Virus record (IMG/VR): IMGVR_UViG_3300044699_000077 | Location: 1 to 44,631 of that record | Strand: one strand, 5' to 3' | DNA: 44,631 nt | Source: a virus | Shown: positions 1 to 8,143 of the stretch, in pieces | Numbering within the stretch: the stretch's first letter is position 1 | Layout: every line of letters begins with the position of its first letter | Program-made: the position numbers and the translations under genes | The notes under the pieces: model-generated | Told to the model about the DNA's origin: nothing | Database searches by the model: none | The model's input: the letters and a program-made list of their open reading frames with translations, nothing else

Positions 1-1652
1 GTCGAAGTGCCCACCCTAAATAGTCGTCAAGCCTTCACGGCCGCCGCCGAAAGACAGGGCATCGACTATCTGGCGGCGGATCGTCCGAATTGCGCTTCCC
101 TCGCAGTGGGCGACCGCGCTCACCAATTTGACCTTGGGCGGTATTCCTTTGACTGAATCGGCCGAACGGACAGTTGCGACGGCGAAAGCCGCGCGCGACC
201 GTATTGCGCAAGGGCTGGGCCTAGTTTCCGACGAGACGGGGGCAGGACAGGCGGCGCAGCGCGGGGCTCGATCATGGATGGCCTCGACGGAACGAAGGGG
301 CGGCGATCTTTACGAAGCCATCCCAATCGCCCCAGAACACCCGGCCGAACTCGGAGCTACCCGCTCGGCCTTGGGAGACCTTACCGCTGGCCTTTCCTCC
401 AACCCGGAGCTTTCCCGCCTCATCGCAGATCCCAAGCTGAGCAAGTGGCGACAGGCTCTCGAATCGGGAGGGCTGTCCTGGCGCGATCTCAAGGCGTTTC
501 GATCCTATGTCGGCGAGCTTTCCGGCGGGCAGACGCTTCAGTCTGACACTCCAAAGAAGGCGCTCAAGGCTCTGTACGGTGCGCTTTCGGATGATATGCG
601 CGCTACCGCCTCGGCTGTGGGCCCGAAGGCCCTCCGAGACTTCAATCGCGCCAACAATTTCTGGCGGGGCCGAGAGGCACGGATCGAAGGGACCCTGACC
701 GGCATTCTGGGCAAAGACATGGACAAGGGCGCTGCCGCCGCATTCGGCGCCATCGAGCGCCTGGCTTCGCAGCGTGGCGGCGAGCCGATCAAGCTGGCCC
801 AAACCCTTCGCTCTATGCCTGCCGATGAGGCCAACACAGTGCGGGCGACCATCCTGTCTCGGCTAGGACAAGCCTCCGCAGGAAGGCAGGGCGCGTCGGG
901 CGACGTCTTCAGTCCCGTTGAGTTCATGACCCAGTGGAACAAGCTCTCTCCTCGAGCAAAGGATATACTGTTCCAGGGAGAGCACCGCCGAGCGATCGAC
1001 GATATTGCCAGGGTCTATTCAGGGATGAAGGCTTCGACGCGCTACGCCAATACGTCGAAGACCGGAATCGCGGTCGGCGCGCGTCGGAACGATAAGCGCG
1101 GCAACCGACAGCCTGTTGACCGGCGGCCTCACCATCGCCGCCCAGATCGGCGCCGGAAAGCTGCTCGGCTCGCCGGCCCTCGCTCGCTGGCTCTCCGCTT
1201 ACGGACGTAAGCCCAATCCTGCTGCCGCCCTGTCGCATATCAATGCGCTTTCCAAAATCGCTCGAGCCGAGCCCGGAATTGCCAATGAGGTGTTGCAGTT
1301 CCAGCAGCGCCTTGCGGAGGCGTTTACGGGCGCACCAATGCGCGCGGCGGCTGAGCCCGAGGAAGGCGGTCCATCACCCATCGTTCCCGGCAACATTGAC
1401 CTCAATAATCGCCCCGTAGTCCAGAATGAGGACGGCTCAATTAGCACTGTCCGGTCAATCTCCGTAGGGACCGACGAGGGAGAGGTTCTTATTCCGACTG
1501 TGAGCGAAGATGGCCGGACCATGACGAATGAGGAGGCGACCGAGACCTATCGCCGCACCGGTCGCCATCTGGGCATTTTCAGGACGCCTGAGGAGGCTAC
1601 GGCCGCCGCGCAGCGTCTTCATCAAGACCAAGCGAGGCGATATATCCAGTAA
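1..1652 (+). CDS. DNA-ejection (internal virion) protein, C-terminal part, frame broken
   Basis: This is probably the C-terminal half of a virion protein ejected with the DNA; the N-terminal half would be the gene at 43218-44631 if the window closes into a circle. Reading must change frame twice: near 95 (frame 1 from base 1, then the frame that runs through 128) and near 1085 (to the frame running through 1116). The predicted protein is rich in Ala, Arg and helix, typical of P22 gp16/gp20-like proteins. Its last ~90 residues, starting [11 protein letters not shown] and containing TVRSISV and [12 protein letters not shown], form a small domain I recognise from the ends of many phage internal virion proteins. 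The stop codon is at 1650-1652. The breaks look like single-base sequence errors rather than programmed shifts, because protein similarity continues smoothly across each one. Confidence 0.75.
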
Positions 1653-1754
1653 TCACCGGCACGACTGGCAGCGGATAAAGGCCTCAATGAACAAGGCGGG
1701 GTCGACGGGCAGAACCAGCAGGGACAGGATGGCTAGCCTGACTAGATAGCGCAT
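1653..1754 (-). CDS. tiny hydrophobic peptide (33 aa), coupled to the upstream secreted-protein gene
   Basis: A 33-residue peptide starting MRYLVRLAILSLLVLP, a single hydrophobic segment followed by a short tail with two cysteines (CQSC). Its ATG (1752-1754) overlaps the TAA stop (1754-1756) of the next leftward gene, so translational coupling is likely. It ends against the stop of the convergent ejection gene. The role is unknown; it could be a small membrane or secreted peptide. The main support is the stop/start overlap and the signal-like sequence, so chance cannot be excluded. Confidence 0.4.
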   Translation of the reverse strand: MRYLVRLAILSLLVLPVDPALFIEAFIRCQSCR

Positions 1755-2032
1755 TAGGGGCGCTGATTTCGCCGCATATTCGCCAACGTTTCCCAGCATT
1801 GGTGCGATCTAAGGAGCCTCGTTCGGAGCAATGTTATCTGCCGTGGAGTCGCATATCCCGCCGAGAGGGATAGGTGCGTAAACAGAGTAGCGGCGACTTG
1901 CCTTGTCTCTTCGTCGGGCAGGTCTTCAGGGCAAATGAAGGTCCGGTCGATCTGAGCCAGTTTCTGCGCGGCAGTGCGAGGGGCGGCGCCGATCAGCGTT
2001 GTGGCGGCGAGCAGCAATAGGAGGCGCTTCAT
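1754..2032 (-). CDS. small secreted protein of unknown function
   Basis: A 92-residue protein with a clear N-terminal signal peptide (MKRLLLLLAATTLIGAAP, probable cleavage after an Ala-rich stretch) and two cysteines in the mature part (FICPED and HQCWE), so it should act in the periplasm or outside the cell. I chose the ATG at 2032 because GAGGC lies just upstream and the signal peptide begins there; a longer open frame reaches 2059. It lies leftward between two rightward late modules, like a moron gene. No promoter for it is obvious, and the rightward late promoter at 2057-2096 sits just upstream of its start. Function not recognised. Confidence 0.6.
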   Translation of the reverse strand: MKRLLLLLAATTLIGAAPRTAAQKLAQIDRTFICPEDLPDEETRQVAATLFTHLSLSAGYATPRQITLLRTRLLRSHQCWETLANMRRNQRP

Positions 2033-2056
2033 TGCCGCCTCATAGCATCGCCTAAA

Positions 2057-2096
2057 CAAAAGTCCAAAAGCCCGGATAGGCGCCTTCCCTTAATAT
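2057..2096 (+). promoter_or_regulatory. late promoter P1 (16-bp element plus -10)
   Basis: CAAAAGTCCAAAAGCC at 2057-2072, then exactly 18 bp, then TAATAT at 2091-2096. The same element and spacing occur at 30393, 33321 and 40112, each ahead of a late module. It should drive the tail-fibre and lysis genes from 2118. The 16-mer is itself two 8-bp direct repeats, CAAAAGTC and CAAAAGCC. Confidence 0.8.
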
Positions 2097-2097
2097 C

Positions 2098-2112
2098 CGC
2101 CCCGAAAGGGCG
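2098..2112 (+). promoter_or_regulatory. inverted repeat covering the ribosome binding site of the 2118 gene
   Basis: CGCCC (2098-2102) pairs with GGGCG (2108-2112) around the loop CGAAA. The right arm overlaps the likely Shine-Dalgarno AAAGGG (2105-2110). The left arm lies between the -10 and the expected start of transcription (~2103), so only read-through RNA should form the hairpin. Confidence 0.5.
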
Positions 2113-2117
2113 CGCCC

Positions 2118-2732
2118 GTGCAGCTTATCGGCAATCCAGTCCCGCTATACCTAGACTCGCGCGGCACCCTGCTCGACGCGGGCAAGATCTATGTCGGGGT
2201 CGCGGGCATGGACCCAGAAGAAAGCCCGATCAGCGTTTATTGGGATGCCGAGTTGACCGAGGAAGCGGACCAGCCCCTTCGAACGCTCGGCGGGCGGATC
2301 GTCAACGGCCAGAACCAGGCCTTCGTGTTCGCCGGGGATGGCGATTACTCCTTGCGGGTTCGCGATGCCGATGACGTCCTGGTCACCAACGTGGTTTCGG
2401 TCGCGGACGTAACCGGCGGTGAAAGCGGAGGCGGGGGAACCTGGCAGCCGCTCGATTCCGACCTGACGGCCATTGCGGCGCTGGTCACTACTCCTTTCGG
2501 CCGTGCTCTGCTCACCCTCGCCAACCAAGCCGCTCTACAGGCAGCCGTGGGGCTTCCGGCGGCCTTGGCTCAAACCGGCGGCACAGTGACCGGGAACATT
2601 CTTCGCGGCGGCGCTGGCATCCACCCTTATTTCTTCGATTCAGACATGGTCGGTGGGCGCATATTCGGCCCTGATCCGGTCGGGACGGCCGACGCAACGT
2701 CGCAGCCCGGCGACATACAGTTGTTCTACTGA
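2118..2732 (+). CDS. tail protein with P22-tailspike-type head-binding domain
   Basis: A 204-residue protein whose first ~100 residues resemble the head-binding domain of P22-like tailspikes: NPVPLYLDSRGTLLDAG, KIYVG, PISVYWDAELTE, QPLRTLGGRIV and DYSLRVRD. This domain normally anchors a fibre to the tail hub. The rest is a short linker and a small C-terminal region, with no receptor-binding enzyme of its own. The enzyme-like domain is in the gene at 3208, so adsorption seems split over several proteins. Start is GTG at 2118, after AAAGGG and directly behind late promoter P1. The stop TGA shares one base with the next ATG. Confidence 0.8.
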   Translation: MQLIGNPVPLYLDSRGTLLDAGKIYVGVAGMDPEESPISVYWDAELTEEADQPLRTLGGRIVNGQNQAFVFAGDGDYSLRVRDADDVLVTNVVSVADVTGGESGGGGTWQPLDSDLTAIAALVTTPFGRALLTLANQAALQAAVGLPAALAQTGGTVTGNILRGGAGIHPYFFDSDMVGGRIFGPDPVGTADATSQPGDIQLFY

Positions 2733-3211
2733 TGCTGGCGGCTCGCGACAACTCCGGCGTCTTGCGCAATATCGCGATGATCCGGGTGCGCGATGCGGGT
2801 AACGTCCTGCGCACGATCAGCGATGGCATGGCTCGAGATGCCGCCGGAGCGCTGCGAGCATTCTTCGGGACGCTTAGCGTATCTGTCGCTCCTGAGGAGG
2901 TAACCGGCGGGGCCAACAGCAGTGGGTCGCCTCAGGTTCAAACCCAGATAGCGACCGCCACGCCAAGCGGCGGAACGAGCCCATACACCTACCTTTGGGA
3001 GCGCACCGACGCTGGCGGGGACACTTGGTCAATCGCCAGCCCGACGAGCGCATCCACCCGCTTTCTTGCTCAAGGCGTTGGTCCGAACACGACCGCAACG
3101 GCCGAGTTCGCCTGCACTGTCATCGACGCGCACGGGCTTGAGGCTGTCTCGGCGGACATAGCGGCGAGTGCCACCAATTTCAGCACATTGGGCGGAGGCC
3201 CGCTTCCATGA
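2732..3211 (+). CDS. tail-associated protein with Ig-like domain
   Basis: A 159-residue protein. The C-terminal ~100 residues (from about residue 50) look like an immunoglobulin-type beta sandwich: VTGGANSSGSP, SPYTYLWERTDAGG, then ATAEFACTVIDAHG. Such domains are common on phage surface proteins and bind weakly to carbohydrate. The first 45 residues carry a repeated NVLRTI-like pattern seen in phage fibre-associated proteins. It overlaps both neighbours by a few bases, which places it in the tail-fibre operon. Exact role unknown. Confidence 0.65.
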   Translation: MLAARDNSGVLRNIAMIRVRDAGNVLRTISDGMARDAAGALRAFFGTLSVSVAPEEVTGGANSSGSPQVQTQIATATPSGGTSPYTYLWERTDAGGDTWSIASPTSASTRFLAQGVGPNTTATAEFACTVIDAHGLEAVSADIAASATNFSTLGGGPLP

Positions 3212-4773
3212 GCCGCTATTCCGACCAGACGCTGGATCAGTATGAAAGGCCGATCGCTGGCGCGACGATCTATGTCTATGACAGCGAAGGAAGTCTGGCT
3301 TCGCTCACCGACGATGATGGCGATCCGCTCGACAACCCTATCACTTCTGACGAGTTCGGCAGCTTCTATTTTCACGCAAGCGACGACATATACACCCTTC
3401 GATATGTCGTCGACGGCGTAACCGTTTTCGAGCAGAGTGGCGTTGTCGTGGGCCTGGGACCTGAGGTCGACCAGGCAATCGCGCTGGCCATTACTCAGGC
3501 TGCTGAGCCCATCCTCGCCGCCGCCGCGGCATCCGCCGCCGAGGCCGAGGCCGCTGCTGAAATTGCAGGATCAGGCGGCCCCAGAGCGGTCCTCCTGGTC
3601 ACCTACGGCCAATCGCTCCGGGAATGGCAGGCGCATCAGGTCACGACGGCGGCGATACCGAACCTCTACCAGTTTCAGGGTGGAGTCGCGATCAGCCAAT
3701 TCGCCGGCTTCTCCGATCCCACCTCGAACCGGGACGTTACCCAGCCCTTTTCGAATTACGCCAGCATCGTCCCCTTCGCGCCACGCGATGGCCTCGAGAT
3801 CATGGCGGCCGGCATCGGCGCGCAAATCCTTCAAGAGCCCTATACCCGCGCCTGCCTTATCTTCTCTCCCGGCTATTCGGGTCAGTCGGCCCGGATGCTC
3901 CGGCAGGGCCTCAACCTGTTCCGCGACTTGGAAAACGGGCTGTGTGAAGGCGTAAGGCGGCTCGAGGAATTGGGCTACGTCGTCGACATCCGCTTCGTCT
4001 GGAACCAGGGCCACGCCAACGCCGATGCGATTAATGATGGTCTTGGCGGCGGCGAAACGCCCACCTCCGTAGCTCAGTATGTCACCATCCTGACCAAGAT
4101 GCGGGACGCCTTCTGGCGGGCGGCGAGGACGGCGACGGGCCTGCTGGTCAGCCCAACGATATGGGTTGTGCCGCTTCAAACCGGAAACACGCTCTATCCG
4201 GCCGCGAATGTGCGCGACATCCAAGAAGCCCAGCGCCAAGCTGTCGCGACTCTGCCCGGGTTCAGTTTCACGCCGCCCTACTCGCAGTTCGCCAATGATT
4301 TCCAGACAGACCTAGTCCATCCTTACGGCGAGGCGATCAGGCCGCACGGCGAGGCAGTCGGCATTGCCATGAGGGGTGAGGTGTCGCCCCCGCTGATGAC
4401 CGCAGCCACGATCGTCAATTCAACGACTGTTGACGTCACGTTCAATCAAGACGTCGCGCTTTCGGCTACCCTGATAGAGGCGACAGGCTACGCCAATGAC
4501 GCCATGGGGTTCCAGGCACTGACCTCGGGTGGGGCATATGTGAATGTTACCGCCGCCACTCACCCCACAGCGCCAAACAAGATTCGCCTCACTGTGGCGA
4601 CGGGAACCCTCGCCGGCGGCAAGATCCTCAATGGCCAGCAGTGGAACGCCACGGGACCCGCCGCGACCTACATGCCTCGCACCCACACTGTCGGCACGAC
4701 TCCGATTGGAACGGCGCTCGACGGCACGATCCTTGAGAATTTCTCCATCCCGCAGGCGATAGTGCTGTCATGA
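3208..4773 (+). CDS. tailspike with SGNH-esterase-like domain
   Basis: A 521-residue protein, the probable receptor-processing tailspike. Residues 1-85 look like a small beta domain (ERPIAGATIYVYDSEG, ITSDEFGSFYFHA) used for anchoring. Residues 90-120 are an Ala/Glu-rich helix. From ~125 to ~390 it resembles SGNH/sialate-acetylesterase folds: TYGQSL gives the nucleophile block (GQS), FVWNQGHAN fits the Gly/Asn region, and DLVHPYGEAIRPHG the Asp/His end block. The last ~130 residues are a beta-rich domain. The likely activity is removal of acetyl groups from host surface polysaccharide. Assignment rests on motifs only. Confidence 0.7.
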   Translation: MSRYSDQTLDQYERPIAGATIYVYDSEGSLASLTDDDGDPLDNPITSDEFGSFYFHASDDIYTLRYVVDGVTVFEQSGVVVGLGPEVDQAIALAITQAAEPILAAAAASAAEAEAAAEIAGSGGPRAVLLVTYGQSLREWQAHQVTTAAIPNLYQFQGGVAISQFAGFSDPTSNRDVTQPFSNYASIVPFAPRDGLEIMAAGIGAQILQEPYTRACLIFSPGYSGQSARMLRQGLNLFRDLENGLCEGVRRLEELGYVVDIRFVWNQGHANADAINDGLGGGETPTSVAQYVTILTKMRDAFWRAARTATGLLVSPTIWVVPLQTGNTLYPAANVRDIQEAQRQAVATLPGFSFTPPYSQFANDFQTDLVHPYGEAIRPHGEAVGIAMRGEVSPPLMTAATIVNSTTVDVTFNQDVALSATLIEATGYANDAMGFQALTSGGAYVNVTAATHPTAPNKIRLTVATGTLAGGKILNGQQWNATGPAATYMPRTHTVGTTPIGTALDGTILENFSIPQAIVLS

Positions 4774-5552
4774 CCGCTCTTTCAGATATCGGCCGCGTCA
4801 ATTCAGACTGGCTCTTCCAATCGGGCGGCTACAGCACGACCTTGACCCGCCTGACCGACAGGACCGGGCTCGGCAATCACCTAGTCCGCACCGGGGCCGC
4901 TCCCACCTTCGTTTCGCAAGGCGGGATCGAAGGTATGGTCATGGGGGTAGCCAGCACCGCCTTCAGCTGTCCAGCCTTCCTGCCGGCGCCGCTGACCTTC
5001 ATCGCCGTCACGCATGCCCTTCTCGATGCCGCCGACAATATCGGGCTGCTCAAGGCCCTACCGCGAAGCTATGGCGGGCAGCAGGCCCCGCACGCAGCCA
5101 ATGATCCGGCATGGGAATCGCCGGATGCGCTGTCGGTCTACGAGGCCGCGGCGAAATATCTCCAGGTCTATCTCAAGGGCTCGGACAACACGGCCCGAAT
5201 CCTGATGCGGAGCAACACCGGCTCGACCGCCGAGGCCTCGGCTGCCTACACGAATAGCGTCTGGCAGGTCATTCAGGCCGTGGTTGATCCGGTCAACCTT
5301 CTCCTCAAGATCAGGGTGAACAAGGGCTCGATTGCCACGGCTGCTGTCGGCGGCGCGAACTTCCCGATCTACCCGAGCGAGATATTTTACACCGACGATC
5401 GTGTGACCGGCACGACGACCGGGATTACGACCACTGGCGGCAAACATTGCACGCTGGCTCGTATGGGCGTGTTCAACGGGGACCTATTCACTGATGCGCT
5501 GACCGAACTGGATGCTTTGGTCGACGCACTTATTCTCAATCCCGCGATCTGA
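4770..5552 (+). CDS. tail or surface protein, unknown
   Basis: A 260-residue protein rich in Thr, Ala and Gly, with no motif I can name firmly. The pattern (short N-terminal helix, then alternating beta segments such as FIAVTHALL, QVIQAVVDP and LLLKIRVNKG) suggests a lectin-like beta sandwich. It starts with an ATG overlapping the stop of the esterase tailspike and ends overlapping the lysis cassette, so it is most likely the last member of the adsorption apparatus. It could also be a chaperone or accessory factor for the tailspike. Confidence 0.6.
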   Translation: MTALSDIGRVNSDWLFQSGGYSTTLTRLTDRTGLGNHLVRTGAAPTFVSQGGIEGMVMGVASTAFSCPAFLPAPLTFIAVTHALLDAADNIGLLKALPRSYGGQQAPHAANDPAWESPDALSVYEAAAKYLQVYLKGSDNTARILMRSNTGSTAEASAAYTNSVWQVIQAVVDPVNLLLKIRVNKGSIATAAVGGANFPIYPSEIFYTDDRVTGTTTGITTTGGKHCTLARMGVFNGDLFTDALTELDALVDALILNPAI

Positions 5553-5950
5553 TGGGTGAGATCGCCGCAACCCTCGCCGGAAGCTTCCAAAGAGCCCCTT
5601 GGGGCTGGGCGCTTCTCGTCACGGTCATTGTCGCGCTTATCCGCGTGTGGCCGGCCCTGTCCAAGCAGGCGATGGAATCTCGGCTACAGGTGCGGACTGA
5701 GCGCAGATCCGACCTCGGCGACTGCCAGCGCCGCCTCGACGAGATGGGGAAGCGCGTCGACGGTCTCGAGGAGAAGCTGCATCAGACCGATCTTAAGCTG
5801 CTCGGCGCTATCTCCGCATATCGCATCCTCGACGCCGAGGTGGAATCGCGCGACCCTGGCAGCACGGCCCTTAGCCAGGCTCGTCTCGTCATGAGCGCGG
5901 CCTTCACGATGTCTCCGTCAACCGAAGAAGCTCAGGGAAGGCGCCAATGA
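5552..5950 (+). CDS. membrane protein of the lysis cassette (holin- or spanin-like)
   Basis: A 132-residue protein with one transmembrane segment at about residues 17-37 (WGWALLVTVIVALIRVW), followed by a charged helical region (residues 45-95, heptad-like: RLDEMGKRVDGLEEKLHQ). One membrane anchor plus a coiled coil fits an inner-membrane spanin, although spanins usually lie after the endolysin. It immediately precedes the endolysin and overlaps it by four bases. It could instead be a holin partner; no sequence hallmark decides. Confidence 0.6.
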   Translation: MGEIAATLAGSFQRAPWGWALLVTVIVALIRVWPALSKQAMESRLQVRTERRSDLGDCQRRLDEMGKRVDGLEEKLHQTDLKLLGAISAYRILDAEVESRDPGSTALSQARLVMSAAFTMSPSTEEAQGRRQ

Positions 5951-6540
5951 CCGACCTTAACCCCGCCAGCGTCCGCCTATTGCAGCAGCGCCTCGGTGTG
6001 CCCGCAGACGGCGTCCTGGGCCCGTACACGCTTCATGCGGCCCTGAGTGCCCTTGGTGTCGCGGATGCGCCCAGTGAGGCTCCTGCTGCCAAATTGAGCC
6101 CATCCCGCGCCGCGCTCGAACTTATCAAGCAATTCGAGGGCTGCCGGCTCGCCGCATACCCAGATCCCGGCTCCGGCGGAGATCCCTGGACCATCGGCTG
6201 GGGCTCAACCGGCCCCGGCATTCGCAAGGGCGTAACCTGGACCCAGCAGCAGGCAGACGACCGCCTTAAGGCTGATGTGGATCAGTTCGCCGAGAAGGTC
6301 GCCGCTCTCATCGGAGGAGCAAGGACGGCCCAGCATCAATTCGATGCGCTTGTCTCGTTCGCCTACAATGTGGGTGAGGGGAATCTCGCCAGCTCGACCT
6401 TGCTGAAAATGCACAAGTCGGGCGACTATGTTGGCGCCGCAGCGCAATTCGGGCGCTGGAACAAGGCTGCCGGCAAGGCCATGCCTGGCCTAACCCGTCG
6501 CAGAGCCGCCGAAGCTGCTCTCTACCAGGGTGCGGCATGA
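5947..6540 (+). CDS. endolysin, GH24 lysozyme with N-terminal peptidoglycan-binding domain
   Basis: A 197-residue muramidase that cuts the glycan backbone of peptidoglycan. Residues 1-40 form a short peptidoglycan-binding repeat (VRLLQQRLGVPADGVLGPYT). The T4-lysozyme-type catalytic domain follows. Catalytic residues are visible as Glu64 (KQFEGC), Asp73 (YPD) and Thr82 (WTIGWGST), with the family spacing of eight residues between Glu and Asp. No signal peptide is seen, so it should need a holin or other membrane lesion to reach the wall. ATG overlaps the stop of the upstream membrane protein. Confidence 0.9.
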   Translation: MTDLNPASVRLLQQRLGVPADGVLGPYTLHAALSALGVADAPSEAPAAKLSPSRAALELIKQFEGCRLAAYPDPGSGGDPWTIGWGSTGPGIRKGVTWTQQQADDRLKADVDQFAEKVAALIGGARTAQHQFDALVSFAYNVGEGNLASSTLLKMHKSGDYVGAAAQFGRWNKAAGKAMPGLTRRRAAEAALYQGAA

Positions 6541-7034
6541 CCAGTCTGCGCCGCCAGCCCTACACTGAAGAGGGCCTGAAGCGCGTTCCTTGCCGTCAAT
6601 GCGGGAAGCCGTCCGAGCACCAGTGGGATCTTCGCCCTTGCGCCCTTGGAAGACACGCCTGGTACGGCCTGTGTGGGGAGCACGACCTAGAACTCAATCG
6701 CGCTGTCATGGTCTTCATGAAGGTCCCGAATGCTGACAAGCTTCTAGACGAATATCGGGGGGGCGGTATCGTGAAGCACGCCGCCTGCAATCCTCACCTA
6801 ATCAACCTATGTGCCTTTATCACGCTTCTGGGGGCGATCGTCACGCTCTCCCTGGCAGGCAAGGCAACCGACCTCGCCATAATGACCGGCCTTATCGGGG
6901 TGCTAGGCACGTTCCGGCCATGGACCGCCAACCCGGCACCGACAGATTCTCCGGCGGGCACCGATGAAGACCCGGTGAAGACGGAGATCACCAACTCTCC
7001 CAACAACCCCGCTAACGTGCAGGAACAGTCATGA
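6537..7034 (+). CDS. Zn-ribbon protein fused to a two-helix membrane domain
   Basis: A 165-residue protein. Residues 15-55 hold a probable zinc site (CRQCGKPSEHQW, then LRPC and LCGEHDLELNR), a motif I recall from small alphaproteobacterial phage proteins. Residues ~87-130 contain two hydrophobic segments (INLCAFITLLGAIVTLSLAG and AIMTGLIGVLGTF) with a short turn, resembling small holins. The tail is Pro/Asn-rich and disordered. It lies between the endolysin and the lipoprotein and overlaps both, so a lysis role through the membrane domain is likely. The zinc part may be an added regulatory or sensing domain. Confidence 0.65.
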   Translation: MTSLRRQPYTEEGLKRVPCRQCGKPSEHQWDLRPCALGRHAWYGLCGEHDLELNRAVMVFMKVPNADKLLDEYRGGGIVKHAACNPHLINLCAFITLLGAIVTLSLAGKATDLAIMTGLIGVLGTFRPWTANPAPTDSPAGTDEDPVKTEITNSPNNPANVQEQS

Positions 7035-7516
7035 CCCGCGCTCGAATCATCGCCCCCCTGATAGCCATTTTGGCGCTCTCCGCCTGCTCAGCGGTGGATC
7101 TGGTAGGTCCGGCCCTGGGTGCTGGATCCCTCCTTCTCGGCGCGAGGCAATCCTCCGCGCCTGCCGAGCCGTTCACCAAGGACAAGCTCGAGGCGGCCGA
7201 GAAGCGTGGCACCGAGCTTGGCCTGTCCCTTGAGCTTGCCGCGAAGAATGGCATGATCGCACCCTCCGCCGATGCCGACACGCAACGGCCGAACTTCTGC
7301 GAAATGGTCGTCAAGAACGTGGCCTACGTCACCGACGCAGGCGGCACCGCCTCGGCGTTGACCTGCGGCATCGAGGCGGAGCTGGACCAAGCCGGCTACG
7401 CCTTCGAACATCACGACAAGCCTCTCTACGACAGCAGCCTTGGCAAGGCGGACAGTCTGATGGACCAACTCGCGGCCATGATCCGAACCGCTAACCAGGG
7501 AGCGCCCCGGCAATGA
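7031..7516 (+). CDS. outer-membrane-type lipoprotein of the lysis cassette
   Basis: A 161-residue lipoprotein. The signal sequence (MTRARIIAPLIAILALSAC) ends in the lipobox LSAC with the modified cysteine at residue 19. The mature part has three more cysteines (NFCEM, LTCG) and is helical. Its place after the endolysin suggests an outer-membrane spanin or another late lysis factor, but it is longer than classical Rz1 and not Pro-rich. It overlaps the genes on both sides by four bases. Confidence 0.65.
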   Translation: MTRARIIAPLIAILALSACSAVDLVGPALGAGSLLLGARQSSAPAEPFTKDKLEAAEKRGTELGLSLELAAKNGMIAPSADADTQRPNFCEMVVKNVAYVTDAGGTASALTCGIEAELDQAGYAFEHHDKPLYDSSLGKADSLMDQLAAMIRTANQGAPRQ

Positions 7517-7749
7517 ACATCGATCCGAACCTTCTCCGCTCGGTGATCTCCACCGCTGTTCCACTGGTCCAGAAATTCGCGGGGAGCGATCCGCGAGTGA
7601 AGCAGGTGGGCGATATCCTGACCGCCTTGGCGGGAGAGCATCCAACCCTGGCGCCGGAGAAGCGGAGCATGGATGCGGCGCTCACCGCCGCTGTTGCCGC
7701 TCGCCGGGCTGCGATGGCTGGGGCGAGGGATGCGCTTCGGAAGCCCTAG
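7513..7749 (+). CDS. small protein, end of the lysis operon
   Basis: A 78-residue, largely helical protein (NLLRSVISTAVPLVQKFAG near the N terminus, Ala/Arg-rich C terminus). The N-terminal helix is amphipathic rather than a true membrane segment. It overlaps the lipoprotein gene and ends four bases into the convergent leftward operon, leaving no space for an intrinsic terminator between the two. Not recognised. Confidence 0.6.
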   Translation: MNIDPNLLRSVISTAVPLVQKFAGSDPRVKQVGDILTALAGEHPTLAPEKRSMDAALTAAVAARRAAMAGARDALRKP

Positions 7750-7988
7750 GCAGGAATGGCGGCAAATAGCTGCCCGTCCATCCTCAACGTCTCGCGCATT
7801 GCGGCCACGCGCGCCTCGGCGTCGGCTTCGTCGTAAGCCACGATCTGAGTTGACCAGCTCGAGCCGTCCATGTCGTAGCTGAGCAAGTAGGTGTAGAGCG
7901 GGCGGCCATAATCGTCCTGCTTGACGAACTCCGGATCAGGCTGTGCGCGGCGATTGCGCTCGGCATTCAGATCTACAATCTCGGTCAT
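7746..7988 (-). CDS. small early protein, last gene of the leftward operon
   Basis: An 80-residue acidic protein (MTEIVDLNAERNRRAQPDPE, then YTYLLSYDMDGSSWSTQIVA and an acidic helix). It has the look of a cytosolic phage accessory protein; no family assigned. The start ATG overlaps the TGA of the 52-codon gene upstream. Confidence 0.65.
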   Translation of the reverse strand: MTEIVDLNAERNRRAQPDPEFVKQDDYGRPLYTYLLSYDMDGSSWSTQIVAYDEADAEARVAAMRETLRMDGQLFAAIPA

Positions 7989-8143
7989 CTTTCCTCCGTC
8001 TCAATCTCGGTCAGCGGAAACAGAAACACGACCTCCCCGTGCTTCTCCGCCTCGCCTGCTCTGGCGGCGGCCTCGCGGGCTTCCTTCGAGGTGGGGAGCC
8101 AGCGGCCGCGGCGGGTCGGGGTGCGCCAGCGGTAGCGGGTCAT
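7985..8143 (-). CDS. 52-residue basic early protein
   Basis: An open frame of 52 codons starting MTRYRWRTPTRRGRWLPTSK and ending in an acidic tail. It overlaps both neighbours by four bases (ATGA at each junction), exactly as the rest of the operon does, which is the best evidence that it is real. The pattern of basic N terminus and helix rich in Ala/Glu recurs in small phage proteins placed here. Unknown function. Confidence 0.6.
   Translation of the reverse strand: MTRYRWRTPTRRGRWLPTSKEAREAAARAGEAEKHGEVVFLFPLTEIETEER

Noticed and set aside
1116-1652. Separate gene starting with TTG at 1116
   Set aside because: The frame is open upstream of 1116 and continues the sense of the previous frame; it is better explained as one gene with a base error near 1085.
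3571-4239. Long leftward frame opposite the tailspike
   Set aside because: It lies antisense to a gene with clear motifs, and its sequence is Arg/Gly-rich without any recognisable pattern.
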